Source of the DNA: Nonomuraea indica
GTDB taxonomy: Bacteria > Actinomycetota > Actinomycetes > Streptosporangiales > Streptosporangiaceae
Assembly: GCF_002850745.1 (NCBI RefSeq)
Contig: NZ_KZ559470.1
Location: 386,403 to 450,402, forward strand
Reading direction: 5' to 3'
Length of the DNA stretch: 64,000 nt
Made by a program: the position numbers and the translations under genes
Notes under the pieces: model-generated
Told to the model about the DNA's origin: nothing
The model's input: the letters and a program-made list of their open reading frames with translations, nothing else
Database searches by the model: none
Shown here: in pieces, positions 39,661 to 47,898 of the stretch
Position numbering within the stretch: the stretch's first letter is position 1
Layout: each line of letters begins with the position of its first letter

Positions 39661-39732
39661 GAGAGGCGCAGGGTCGCCTGACGGGGCACAGGAGGCGCGG
39701 TGCCGTACGTCCGGCGTCGTGGGAAGTACGGT

Positions 39733-40005
39733 TCAGCGGGCGGCGAGGACCTGCGCGATGCGCTGCGCCGCGAGCGCCGGGTCATCGGCCAGGCCGACGA
39801 CCTCGCCCCACGACCAGCGATAGAACCACCCGTCCGACAGCGGCACGCAGTCGACCGTCTCGGCCAGCATCGCGTTGTCGGGGTCGGTGACCCGCAGCGC
39901 CGGCGGATAGGGGCGCAACGTGGTGGCCAGCCCGCGCTCCTCGAGTTCCGCGGCGAGTTTGCCGAGGTAGTAGGTGCGGGTGTGCTCGCGCGGGGTGCCT
40001 GCCAT
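39733..40005 (-). CDS. Small conserved-looking protein of unknown function
   Basis: A 90-aa protein (MAGTPREHTRTYYLG...) with a mixed alpha/beta-looking sequence, two Trp-containing segments (SDGWFYRWSWGEV) and no signal or membrane segment. It lies just downstream of pssA on the same strand. ATG 40005 is preferred; a TTG at 40017 is in frame. I do not recognise the family. Confidence 0.65.
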   Translation of the reverse strand: MAGTPREHTRTYYLGKLAAELEERGLATTLRPYPPALRVTDPDNAMLAETVDCVPLSDGWFYRWSWGEVVGLADDPALAAQRIAQVLAAR

Positions 40006-40039
40006 GACTCCATCCAACCCGAAGACGGCTGGGCGCCGG

Positions 40040-40864
40040 TCAGTCGCCGATGATCCGCGCGGCTTCTTTGCGCTGCTCGCGCTTGTAGAACAGGACGCGC
40101 AGCGGGATCGCCGCCACGAGCGCGATCTGCATGGTGGCGCCGATCTTGATGGGCAGGTCGCCGCCTTCGGGCCAGGCCACCCAGAAGGTGAGGAACGCCA
40201 CGTTGACCATGATCCAGCCGAGGACGACGGCCGCGAGCTGCCCCTTCGGCTTGGGGTACTCGATCCGGCTGACCATCAGCCACGCCACGCCCAGCACGGC
40301 CAGCAGCGCCGGGATGCTCGGCTCGAACAGCAGCACGATCGAGATGACGGTCATCGCGCCCATGGGGATGGGCAGCCCCATGAAGTCGCCGCTCTTGGTC
40401 TTGACGCAGGCGAATCTCGCCAGGCGTACGACGCCGCCGAGGAGGATCGCCGCGGCGGCGGCGAGCACGACAGGGAACGGCACCCCGTCGGTGAAGCCGC
40501 CCCAGATCACGATCATGAAGGCCGGCGCGAAGCCGAAGCTGATCACGTCGGCGAGGTTGTCGAGCTCGGCCCCCATCGCCGAGGCGCGGAAGCGCCGCGC
40601 GACCAGGCCGTCGAACAGGTCACAGGTGGCGCCGATGAGCAGCAGCACCACAGCGGTGGCGAAGTAGCTCGGTGCCGGCCTGAAGTCGCCGCCGTCCTGC
40701 AACGAACGGATCGCCGAGGAGGCCAGGACGCAGACCGCGAGGAAGCCGCAGAGGGCGTTGCCCAGCGAGAGCGAGTCGGCCGCCGAGAGGCGGAAGGCCT
40801 TGCCGACCGGACCCCGGGGTTCTTCCTCTTCCGCCTGCCAGCTGCCGGCGTCAGCCGTGGTCAA
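40040..40864 (-). CDS. pssA: CDP-diacylglycerol-serine O-phosphatidyltransferase
   Basis: A 274-aa integral membrane CDP-alcohol phosphatidyltransferase. The catalytic motif is present as DLFDGLVARRF then GAELDNLADVISFG. It makes phosphatidylserine, which the adjacent Psd decarboxylates to phosphatidylethanolamine. The TTG start lies inside the psd 3' end (14-nt overlap) with GGGGGTGA as Shine-Dalgarno. Confidence 0.9.
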   Translation of the reverse strand: MTTADAGSWQAEEEEPRGPVGKAFRLSAADSLSLGNALCGFLAVCVLASSAIRSLQDGGDFRPAPSYFATAVVLLLIGATCDLFDGLVARRFRASAMGAELDNLADVISFGFAPAFMIVIWGGFTDGVPFPVVLAAAAAILLGGVVRLARFACVKTKSGDFMGLPIPMGAMTVISIVLLFEPSIPALLAVLGVAWLMVSRIEYPKPKGQLAAVVLGWIMVNVAFLTFWVAWPEGGDLPIKIGATMQIALVAAIPLRVLFYKREQRKEAARIIGD

Positions 40865-41492
40865 TTCTGGTCACCCCCGCAACCGTCTTCTCGCCCACGG
40901 TGACCCGCGGCGAGATGCCTTCGGGAAGGTAGATGTCGACGCGGGAGCCGAACCTGATGAGGCCGATCCGGTCGCCCTGCTCCACCTTGGCCCCGTCGCT
41001 CAGGTAGGGCACGATCCTGCGCGCCACCGCACCCGCGATCTGCACCATCTCGATGTCGCCGAGCGCGGTCTCGAAATGCCACACCACGCGTTCGTTCTGG
41101 TCACTGTCCTTGTTGAATGCCGGCAGGAAGCCACCCGCCACATGCTGCACGGAGGTGACATTTCCCGCAAGGGGGGCCCGGTTGACGTGGACGTTCAGCG
41201 GGCTCATGAAGATCGCGACGCGGGTGCGACCGTCAGGCCAGGGGTCGATGCTCTGCACCACCCCGTCCGCCGGAGACAGGACCCGCCCCTCGCCGATGGT
41301 GCGGTCGGGGTCGCGGAAGAACCAGAGCATGCCGCCGGTCAGAGCACTCAGCGGCACCGCCGCGAGCGCCCATCGCCGGTCCCGGCGCGTCAGGAGCGCG
41401 GTGGCCGCCGTTGCGGCCACTGTCGGGAGGAGCCACGGGGACACCCCGCGTGCGAGCCGCACGCGGCTCGTCTTAGCAGAATCGTCTGACAC
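40851..41492 (-). CDS. psd: Phosphatidylserine decarboxylase proenzyme
   Basis: A 213-aa short, archaeal/actinobacterial-type Psd. FRDPDR, SPADGVV and SPLNVHVNR mark the substrate region. RFGSRVDIYLP holds the Gly-Ser where self-cleavage forms the pyruvoyl group. An N-terminal membrane segment is visible. GTG 41492 has AAGG at 6 nt; the TTG at 41498 would touch it. Confidence 0.92.
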   Translation of the reverse strand: MSDDSAKTSRVRLARGVSPWLLPTVAATAATALLTRRDRRWALAAVPLSALTGGMLWFFRDPDRTIGEGRVLSPADGVVQSIDPWPDGRTRVAIFMSPLNVHVNRAPLAGNVTSVQHVAGGFLPAFNKDSDQNERVVWHFETALGDIEMVQIAGAVARRIVPYLSDGAKVEQGDRIGLIRFGSRVDIYLPEGISPRVTVGEKTVAGVTRIDHG

Positions 41493-41519
41493 GGACAACC
41501 TTAGGTGATGACTGGACTG

Positions 41520-41587
41520 GGCGCTTTGCCGTGTTTCGTTGCGGAATGAGCAACTATGACACGGCGCAACTACACAAGCAAAGCGCC
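41520..41587. terminator. Large structured hairpin between terC and psd
   Basis: An outer 10-bp stem GGCGCTTTGC / GCAAAGCGCC holds further pairings inside (CGTGT / ACACG, GTTGC / GCAAC). It lies 11 bp past the terC stop and 27 bp before the psd start. It is probably the terC terminator; a psd leader element is the alternative. Confidence 0.55.
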
Positions 41588-41598
41588 TCGAAAGCCAT

Positions 41599-42585
41599 TT
41601 AGCCAGCCCTCGTCGGGGTGCTCTCCTCGCTCTTGCGCGCGTCGACGCGGGCCTTCACCAGGCTGGCCACGGTCGTGATGACCATGGTGCCACCGATGAT
41701 CGAGAGCGACAGCCAGATGGGTACTTCGGGCGCCCAGGAGACCCCGCTGCCGTGCAAGGCCTCCGATATCAGCTTAACCCCGATGAACCCGAGGATGAAC
41801 GCCAAACCGTAACTGATGTAGACCAGACGCTGCAGCAGGCCGCCGAGCAGGAAGTAGAGCTGACGCAGTCCCATCAGGGCGAACGCGTTGGCGGTGAACA
41901 CGATGAACGGGTCGGTGGTGAGGCCGAAGATCGCGGGGATCGAGTCGAGAGCGAACAGCAGGTCGGTGGAGCCGATGGCGATCATCACGATCAGCATCGG
42001 AGTGACCATCCGCTTGCCGTCGATCTTCACGGTGATCTTCGAGCCGACGTAGGTCTCGGTGGTGGGGAAGGCCTTGCGCACCCACCTGAGCAGGACGTTC
42101 TCGTTGAACTCGTCCTCCTCGCCCTTGACGTGCTGGCGGACGATGTTGACCGCCGTGTAGATGAGGAAGGCGCCGAAGACGTAGAACAGCCAGCTGAACC
42201 GCTCGAGCGCGGCGGCGCCGAGCGCGATGAAGATACCCCGCATGACCAGCGCGAGCAGGATGCCGACCAGCAGCACCTTGTGCTGGTAGGCCTTCGGCAC
42301 CGCGAACCGGCTCATGATGATGAAGAAGATGAACAGGTTGTCGATACTGAGGCTGTATTCGGTGATGTAGCCGGCGAAGAACTCACCCGCCTTGGCCGCT
42401 CCCTCGGTGGCCCACAACACCCCACCGAAGATCACCGCCAGGGCGACGTAGAAGGTGACCCAATAGCTGGCCTGCCGCATCGAGAATTCGCGGGCCTCGC
42501 CCCGGTCGACGATCCACAGATCGACCGCGAGGACCACCAACAGACCGCCGATCACGGCGAAATAGGCCCAGACAGGTACGCTCAC
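41599..42585 (-). CDS. terC: TerC-family integral membrane protein (probable Mn2+ exporter)
   Basis: A 328-aa protein with about nine membrane segments and the paired acidic family motifs EYSLSIDNLFIFF and GSTDLLFALDSIPA. TerC/Alx/MeeF relatives export manganese or assist metal loading of exported proteins. GTG 42585 has GGAGGT at 8 nt. A yybP-ykoY manganese riboswitch in the leader supports a manganese role and gives the regulation. Confidence 0.92.
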   Translation of the reverse strand: MSVPVWAYFAVIGGLLVVLAVDLWIVDRGEAREFSMRQASYWVTFYVALAVIFGGVLWATEGAAKAGEFFAGYITEYSLSIDNLFIFFIIMSRFAVPKAYQHKVLLVGILLALVMRGIFIALGAAALERFSWLFYVFGAFLIYTAVNIVRQHVKGEEDEFNENVLLRWVRKAFPTTETYVGSKITVKIDGKRMVTPMLIVMIAIGSTDLLFALDSIPAIFGLTTDPFIVFTANAFALMGLRQLYFLLGGLLQRLVYISYGLAFILGFIGVKLISEALHGSGVSWAPEVPIWLSLSIIGGTMVITTVASLVKARVDARKSEESTPTRAG

Positions 42586-42593
42586 GCCACCCT

Positions 42594-42732
42594 ACCTCCG
42601 GCATGCTGAAAAACGAGTGCCGGAGGTCTCTCCCGCCCGCGAGCACGCGGACCGGCAGCCCCGGGGGCCCCGTGGAGCGGGGCTACACCGTGATGACGAG
42701 GCTGCCGCGAAGGGATACTCCCCTCCCTTAAC
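42594..42732 (-). promoter_or_regulatory. yybP-ykoY manganese riboswitch with Shine-Dalgarno-sequestering hairpin
   Basis: The minus strand upstream of terC carries the aptamer hallmarks GGGAGGGGAGTATCCC (L1 side, 42716-42723 = GGGGAGTA) and CGTCATCACGG (L3 side, 42698-42688). The P1 5' strand GGGAGG can pair with ACCTCC near 42622-42627. That same ACCTCCGGCA forms a perfect 10-bp hairpin with TGCCGGAGGT (42603-42594), which contains the terC ribosome binding site. Mn2+ binding should form P1, free the GGAGGT and turn translation on. The class is known from TerC/MntP families; the switch logic is read from the pairing. Confidence 0.83.
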
Positions 42733-42738
42733 GGACGC

Positions 42739-42767
42739 AGTATACAGAACGTGTAAGGCCCCCCTCA
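42739..42767 (-). promoter_or_regulatory. Candidate terC promoter
   Basis: A TATACT -10 box (42744-42739, minus) would start the transcript near 42732, exactly at the 5' edge of the riboswitch. The -35 region about 17 bp upstream (near 42762-42767) is a weak TGAGGG. It overlaps the 3' end of the glycosyltransferase gene. Confidence 0.5.
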
Positions 42768-44033
42768 CCTTCCGTATGATCTTAGCTTTCCGTAGACGTC
42801 CAGCACGTGCGCCACCGCGTCGTCCGCGTCCGGCAGCTCGGCGCCCCGCCGCGCGGCCGCCTCCGCCATCCTCGCCACCGCCTCCGGATCCTCCACCAGC
42901 TCCCGTACGGCGGAGCGCAGCGCGCCGGCGTCCCCGTACGGCACCAGCCTCCCGGCCCCGGCCAGGAGATCGGGAATCCCGCCGACGGCGGTCGCGATCA
43001 CGGGCCGGCCGGCCATGAGCGCCTCGCTGAGGCTGAGCGGCTGGCCTTCCCATCTGCTGGTCCACACCACGACGGTGGCGGCGGCGAGCAGGTCCGGCAC
43101 GTCGTCCCGCTCGCCGAGCAGCACCACGGGCAGCTCCTCGGCGCCGATCCTGCGCTGCAGCGCCTCCCGCAACGGCCCCTCCCCGGCCACCAGGAACAAC
43201 GGCCGCCCCCGCACCGGCAGACCCGGTGTGGCCTCGCGGCTGCCCCTCGGCTCCACACCCGTCCCGATGTCCGGCGCACCCCTCGTCTCCGGGGCCGCCC
43301 CGGGGGCCTCCTCTCTTCGGGACGCGGGCGGCGGGACGGTCGCCGGCCCTGCCCCGGCCGTCTCCTCGCCGTCGCCGGCCCAGGGGCCCCGCGCCGCGTC
43401 GAGGAGGTTCTCCAGACCCTTCTGCTGGGCGAGTCGCGCGAGCGTCAGCACGAGCGGCCGCTCCCCCGCCCCCAGTTCGGCGCGTACCTCGCCGGGCGTG
43501 CGCCTGGGGGACCTGAGCCGGGGCGCTGGGACCACGGCGGGGCGCACGTCGCCCGCGCCGAGCCGCTCCATCCGCTCGCCCAGGTCGGGAGAGACGACCA
43601 GCACCCGGTCGGCCCGCCGTGCCACGATCCGCTCCAGCACGCCGTACACGAAGCCGACGGCGCCTCCGGCGGTGAGCGCGTTGTGCAGGGTCACCACGAG
43701 CGGCGCCCGGCCGCGCGTCCTGGTCCCGCGTCCCACCGCGGCCAGGGCCGCCAGCGCGCCGGCCCGCAGCCCGTGGGCGTGCACGACGTCGGCGTCGCCG
43801 GTCAGCCTCCTGACGGCGAGCACGACCTGGACGTCGTTGAGCGGATGCGGCCGGTCGGAGACGGGCACGTGCGCGAACCGGGCGCCGGCGCCGGTGAAGG
43901 CGAACCGTTCCTCGACGCTGCGCGGCCCCACGACGAGCACCTGGTGTCCCAGCCGGACGAGCCCCTCGGTGAGCATCCGCACGTGCCGGCCCGTGCCACC
44001 GGACGTGGTGCTCAGGACGAATGCCACCCGCAC
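42765..44033 (-). CDS. GT4-family glycosyltransferase with a low-complexity insert
   Basis: A 422-aa GT-B enzyme. The N-terminal donor/acceptor fold starts at VRVAFVLSTTSGGTGRHV, and the C-terminal half has FLVAGEGPLREAL and the GT4 signature SEALMAGRPVIATAVGGIPDLL. Between the two halves (about residues 215-275) sits a Pro/Ala/Gly/Glu-rich insert where relatives run on directly. GTG 44033 follows AGGGGAGA. The MurJ-like and phosphotransferase genes upstream suggest it adds a sugar to a lipid-linked envelope precursor. Confidence 0.85.
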   Translation of the reverse strand: MRVAFVLSTTSGGTGRHVRMLTEGLVRLGHQVLVVGPRSVEERFAFTGAGARFAHVPVSDRPHPLNDVQVVLAVRRLTGDADVVHAHGLRAGALAALAAVGRGTRTRGRAPLVVTLHNALTAGGAVGFVYGVLERIVARRADRVLVVSPDLGERMERLGAGDVRPAVVPAPRLRSPRRTPGEVRAELGAGERPLVLTLARLAQQKGLENLLDAARGPWAGDGEETAGAGPATVPPPASRREEAPGAAPETRGAPDIGTGVEPRGSREATPGLPVRGRPLFLVAGEGPLREALQRRIGAEELPVVLLGERDDVPDLLAAATVVVWTSRWEGQPLSLSEALMAGRPVIATAVGGIPDLLAGAGRLVPYGDAGALRSAVRELVEDPEAVARMAEAAARRGAELPDADDAVAHVLDVYGKLRSYGR

Positions 44034-44205
44034 TGCCGTTCTCCCCTCACAGGACTGCGCCACAACCTGTCACGCCCCATCACACCAGCAACCCCTGGAC
44101 CCGGCCCACACCGCGCCACGGGAACCCACCACCCCTGCTGCACCTGCCACCGGCCACGACCGGCCCGGCGAGCCGATGGACCACCCCACCGGCGAACCCC
44201 ACATG

Positions 44206-45894
44206 TCACTCCACTGCCCCGCCGGCCTTCCTACCCCGCGTGAAGCGGCCGGCCACGGCCCGGGCGTCGCCCCGGTCGACGAGGACGACGGCCAGCCCCC
44301 CGGCCGCCAGCGCCGCGACGGCGGCCAGCACGGCCGCCCCGGCGTTGGCCAGGACGTCCCGCGCGTCCAGCGCCGCCACCACGGCGGCCCCGGCGAGGTA
44401 ACCGGCGACCCCGCCGGCGACGGCCGCCGCCACGGCCCGCCCCAGGCCCGCCGCGGCGGACCGGCCCCTGGCCCGCACGACGAAGGCCAGCAGCAGTGCC
44501 CCGCCGGCGGTCATCCCGGCGGTCATGCCGAGCGCCATCCCAGCGATCTTCCAGTCGTCGGGCAGCACCAGTACGAACACCGTCTGCCCGGCCATCACCA
44601 CCGCCCACCCGGCGACGGTGCCGACAGACGCGGCCCGGCCCTGACCGGCCGCGTACAGCACCCGGCTCAGGTGCGCGATCAGCCCGTAGCCGACCAGCCC
44701 CGGCGCGAACAGCGCGATCGTGCGCGCCAGCTGATCGGGGGGCACCTGCGTGTCGGGATCGAGGAACACCACGGCTCCCGGCTCGGCGACGGCGGCGAGG
44801 ACGCCCGCGGCCAGCCCCGACACGAGCACGACGGCCCGCGTGGCGCCGGCCGCCAGCCGGGCGAAGGCGGCCGTGTCTCCGGCCTCCGCCTGCGCCGACA
44901 GCCCGGGGAACGCGCTGGTGGCGATAGGGACGGCGAGCACGGCGTAAGGGACGAGGTAGATGGCCCACGCGTAGTTGTAGGCGGCGATGGCGCCGTTGCC
45001 GATGGCCTTGTTGGACAGCACGAGCACCACGATCATGGCCGCTTGCTGGGCGAGCAGCGCGGCCACCCCGGCCAGGGCGAGCCGGCGGACCTGCGGGGCG
45101 ACGCCCGGCGGGAAACGCAGGGTGGGCCGCCAGCGCAGGCCGAGCCCGGCGGCGGGTCCGGCGACCGTGAGGACCAGTGACAGAACGCCGAGGCTGGTGC
45201 CTGCCGACAGGGCCAGCTCGGCCGCTCCGGGCACCTGGGCCGGGTCGGTCTCGCCGCCGCTGAGCGGGACGAACACCAGGTAGGCCACGATGACCAGGAT
45301 GCTGGACACCAGCGGCGCGAGGGCGGGCCCGGCGAAGCGCCGGTGCGCCTGCAGCAGGCCGTACAGCACGACCGCGACGCCGTACAGCGGGATCTGGGGG
45401 GCGAAGACGATCAGCATGCGGGTGGCGACGGCGTGCATCGCGTCGGTCTGGCAGCCGGCCACGCCGTCGAGGAAGAACAGCCCCATGACGGGTCCGGCGA
45501 GCAGGGCGACCAGCGCGCCGAGCGGCACGAGGACGACGAGCACCCAGGACAGCAGGGCCGAGCCGATCGCCTCGACGCGTTCCCGCGCCTGTGGCGAGCC
45601 GCCGGGCGCGGCGGCGTCGGAGGAGGCGTCCGCAGAGGAGGAGGCGGCGGCGCTCGCGGCGGCGGCTCCGGCGAGGACGGGGACGACCATCCCGGACAGC
45701 GCGCCTCCGGCGACGACCTCGAAGACGATGTTGGGGATCTGGTTGGCCGTGAAGTAGGCGGTGGCGAGGCAGTCGGTGCCGACGGTCTGGGAGAAGGCGT
45801 ACTGCTTGGCGAAGCCGGCGACGCGCGCCAGGATCGTGATGGCGCCGATGAGCATCGCGCCGCCGGCGACGCCCCTGGCGAGCCTGGCCGTCAC
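44206..45894 (-). CDS. MurJ/MviN-like lipid flippase
   Basis: A 562-aa MOP-superfamily membrane protein with 13-14 segments. Typical elements are the N-terminal ARVAGFAKQYAFSQTVGTDCLATAYFTANQIPN and the middle AIAAYNYAWAIYLVPYAVLAVPIATSAFPGLS. MurJ flips lipid II; this copy may flip lipid II or another undecaprenyl-linked sugar. It has a Ser/Ala-rich loop near residues 85-110. Of two adjacent GTG codons, the second (45894) has the better distance to AGGTGG. Confidence 0.85.
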   Translation of the reverse strand: MTARLARGVAGGAMLIGAITILARVAGFAKQYAFSQTVGTDCLATAYFTANQIPNIVFEVVAGGALSGMVVPVLAGAAAASAAASSSADASSDAAAPGGSPQARERVEAIGSALLSWVLVVLVPLGALVALLAGPVMGLFFLDGVAGCQTDAMHAVATRMLIVFAPQIPLYGVAVVLYGLLQAHRRFAGPALAPLVSSILVIVAYLVFVPLSGGETDPAQVPGAAELALSAGTSLGVLSLVLTVAGPAAGLGLRWRPTLRFPPGVAPQVRRLALAGVAALLAQQAAMIVVLVLSNKAIGNGAIAAYNYAWAIYLVPYAVLAVPIATSAFPGLSAQAEAGDTAAFARLAAGATRAVVLVSGLAAGVLAAVAEPGAVVFLDPDTQVPPDQLARTIALFAPGLVGYGLIAHLSRVLYAAGQGRAASVGTVAGWAVVMAGQTVFVLVLPDDWKIAGMALGMTAGMTAGGALLLAFVVRARGRSAAAGLGRAVAAAVAGGVAGYLAGAAVVAALDARDVLANAGAAVLAAVAALAAGGLAVVLVDRGDARAVAGRFTRGRKAGGAVE

Positions 45895-45900
45895 CACGCC

Positions 45901-45930
45901 CACCTGCCACCGGCCCACCTGCCACCGGCG
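45901..45930. repeat. 15-bp direct duplication in the murJ leader
   Basis: CACCTGCCACCGGCC is repeated head to tail at 45901-45915 and 45916-45930, just upstream of the murJ-like gene. The rest of this 175-bp gap shows nothing else. Confidence 0.75.
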
Positions 45931-46069
45931 CGCCCACCGCCGGCCCGACGCCCACCGCTCCGGCGGCGACGCGTCGGCGCAGAGCCGGCCCGCCGTGCCC
46001 GTTCCCCGATCACAGGCACATCCTGGCAGGCCGCGCCGACATTCGCGCGCCCCGGAACTGTCGCTGGGA

Positions 46070-46921
46070 TCACACAGGGTCGACCGGGCGGCGGCCGAGC
46101 ATGTCGAGGTGGTTGAGCACGCGGTTGCCCGCGATGACCTTGGTGAAGCTGATCTTCTCGGAGGCCGCGGTCAGCGCCGCGACGGTGCCGAGCAGAGCGA
46201 GCCGGCCGGGCCGGCGGAGCCGGGTCACGGCGGCGAGCCCGAGGAGGGCGCCGAGGGCGTTGGCTCCGGCGTCGCCGAGCATGGCGCGCTCGCCGAGGTC
46301 GTCGGGCAGCAGCGCGGCGGCGGCGCCCAGGGGCGCGGCGGCCAGGGCGGCGGCGACCGGCCGCTCGCGCAGCAGCGAGGCGGCCAGCAGCGGACCGCCG
46401 GCTAGCAGCCCTGCCTTGATGGCCCGGCCGGGCCGCAGGTCGAAGAGGTTGGCGAGGTTGGCGGCCCCGGCGATGGCCGCGCCGTTGACGAGCGTGTCGG
46501 CGGGGCCGTCGGAGACGAGCGCGGCGGCGCCGAGCCCGGTCGCGCCGATGCCGAGGATCTTCACGGCGCCGCTGGTGACCTCGCCGCGGGCCAGCGCGGT
46601 CAGGTGGCCCTTGAAGCCCTTGGCGGAGGTGGTGCCGTAGAGGTCGTCGTAGGCGCCGAGCGCGCCGCTGCCGCCGCCGGCCAGCAGCGCCGCCACCCGT
46701 ACGCGGCCGGGGAGGCCTGGGGTGAGCGCGACGGCGGCAGTGGAGCCGGCGACGAACGCGGGGCCCTCCAGGAGGGTGAGCGGCTCGCCGCGGTGGTTCT
46801 TGCGGGTCCAGCGGTCGCCGGGGTCGAGCGGCCTGGCCCGGGTGAGGGCGGCGTAGGCGGCTCGGGCGGCCACGGCGCCGACGGCGGCGCCGGCGAGCGC
46901 GGACAACAGGCCACGGGCCAT
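46070..46921 (-). CDS. MraY/WecA-like polyprenyl-phosphate sugar-phosphate transferase
   Basis: A 283-aa membrane protein with the family's aspartate loops: GAYDDLYG (DDxxG), ANLANLFDLRPGRAIKAG (NxxNxxDxxxG) and GDAGANALGALLGL. Members start lipid-linked glycan synthesis by moving a sugar-1-phosphate from UDP onto undecaprenyl phosphate. It is shorter than MraY (about 350 aa), and the usual DG in NxxNxxDG is DL, so its substrate is open. It lies 2 nt after the steB stop. Confidence 0.8.
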   Translation of the reverse strand: MARGLLSALAGAAVGAVAARAAYAALTRARPLDPGDRWTRKNHRGEPLTLLEGPAFVAGSTAAVALTPGLPGRVRVAALLAGGGSGALGAYDDLYGTTSAKGFKGHLTALARGEVTSGAVKILGIGATGLGAAALVSDGPADTLVNGAAIAGAANLANLFDLRPGRAIKAGLLAGGPLLAASLLRERPVAAALAAAPLGAAAALLPDDLGERAMLGDAGANALGALLGLAAVTRLRRPGRLALLGTVAALTAASEKISFTKVIAGNRVLNHLDMLGRRPVDPV

Positions 46922-46923
46922 GG

Positions 46924-47898
46924 TCAGCTCCCTGCCTCGGAGGGTGACGGGGTCGCGGTGGGCGGCGCGGGGGTGAACGCCGAGACGCCGGGGCCGATGC
47001 CGTACTGGCCGGCCCGCCCGCTCACCTGCTCACGCAGAGCGTAGACGATCACGACGCGGCCCGCGGGGATATCGGGGGTGTCCACGGTGGAGACGCGCTT
47101 GGCGGCGTCGCCGTCGTCGCGCACCGCGGCGACGAGGCCGCCGGCGGCGGCCGCCGTGGCGGCGCTCCCGGTGACCACGGTGCCCTTGCCCTGGGCGTCG
47201 AGCGCGGCGGCGAGGGACACCAGGGCCTCGGCCTGGGTCTCGGCGTTGCCGCCGGTGAAAGGCTTCTCGGGGGCGAACAGCACCGCGAGCGTGGCCCGCT
47301 TGGCCGGCTCGCCGTCGATGGTCAGCAGGTCACCGGCCTCGAAGCCGTCGAGCACGCCGGGGGTGGCGGCGTTGGCGGTGCCGGCCTGGGCGGCGTCGGT
47401 GGTCATGAGGGTGGCGGCGAGCAGGGCGCCCGCCTTGTCGTAGGCGGTGGCGGTGGGCGCGAAGACCATGCCCTCGGGCTTGAGCTGGGTGGCCAGCCCG
47501 TCGATCACGCCGGAGCTCTTGGGGTCGAGGAAGCTCTCGGCCAGCACGACCCGCCCGGCGATGGCCGCGCCCGCCTGGAGGAGCACCTGGTGCTGGGCCT
47601 CCCGGTAGGCGGTGCTGGCGCCCGGGGTCTCGACGATGAGGACGCGCTCGCCGTTCAGCTCGTCCTTGACCAGCTTCTGCGTCAGGGCGGTGACGAACTC
47701 GTTGTTGCCGCCCTCCTTGCTGCGCAGCGCGTCGAGGTCGGCGGTGAGCCCGTCGTTGGCCTTGGCCATCAGCTCGTTGGTCCTCTTGACGGTCTCGATC
47801 GCGGGCTCCTGGAGCAGCGTGGTGCCCAGGACGATGCCCACGGCCAGCGCCAGGAAGATCGCGACGATGGAGACGAGGTGATAGCGGAAATCGATCAC
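46924..47898 (-). CDS. steB: SteB/MctB-family membrane-anchored protein (copper transporter-annotated family)
   Basis: A 324-aa protein with one N-terminal membrane helix (YHLVSIVAIFLALAVGIVLGTTLL), then a coiled-coil region and an extracellular domain ending in a Pro/Ser-rich tail. The family includes mycobacterial MctB and corynebacterial SteB, the partner of SteA in controlling daughter-cell separation. GTG 47898 overlaps the steA stop (GTGA), the conserved steAB linkage. Confidence 0.87.
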   Translation of the reverse strand: MIDFRYHLVSIVAIFLALAVGIVLGTTLLQEPAIETVKRTNELMAKANDGLTADLDALRSKEGGNNEFVTALTQKLVKDELNGERVLIVETPGASTAYREAQHQVLLQAGAAIAGRVVLAESFLDPKSSGVIDGLATQLKPEGMVFAPTATAYDKAGALLAATLMTTDAAQAGTANAATPGVLDGFEAGDLLTIDGEPAKRATLAVLFAPEKPFTGGNAETQAEALVSLAAALDAQGKGTVVTGSAATAAAAGGLVAAVRDDGDAAKRVSTVDTPDIPAGRVVIVYALREQVSGRAGQYGIGPGVSAFTPAPPTATPSPSEAGS

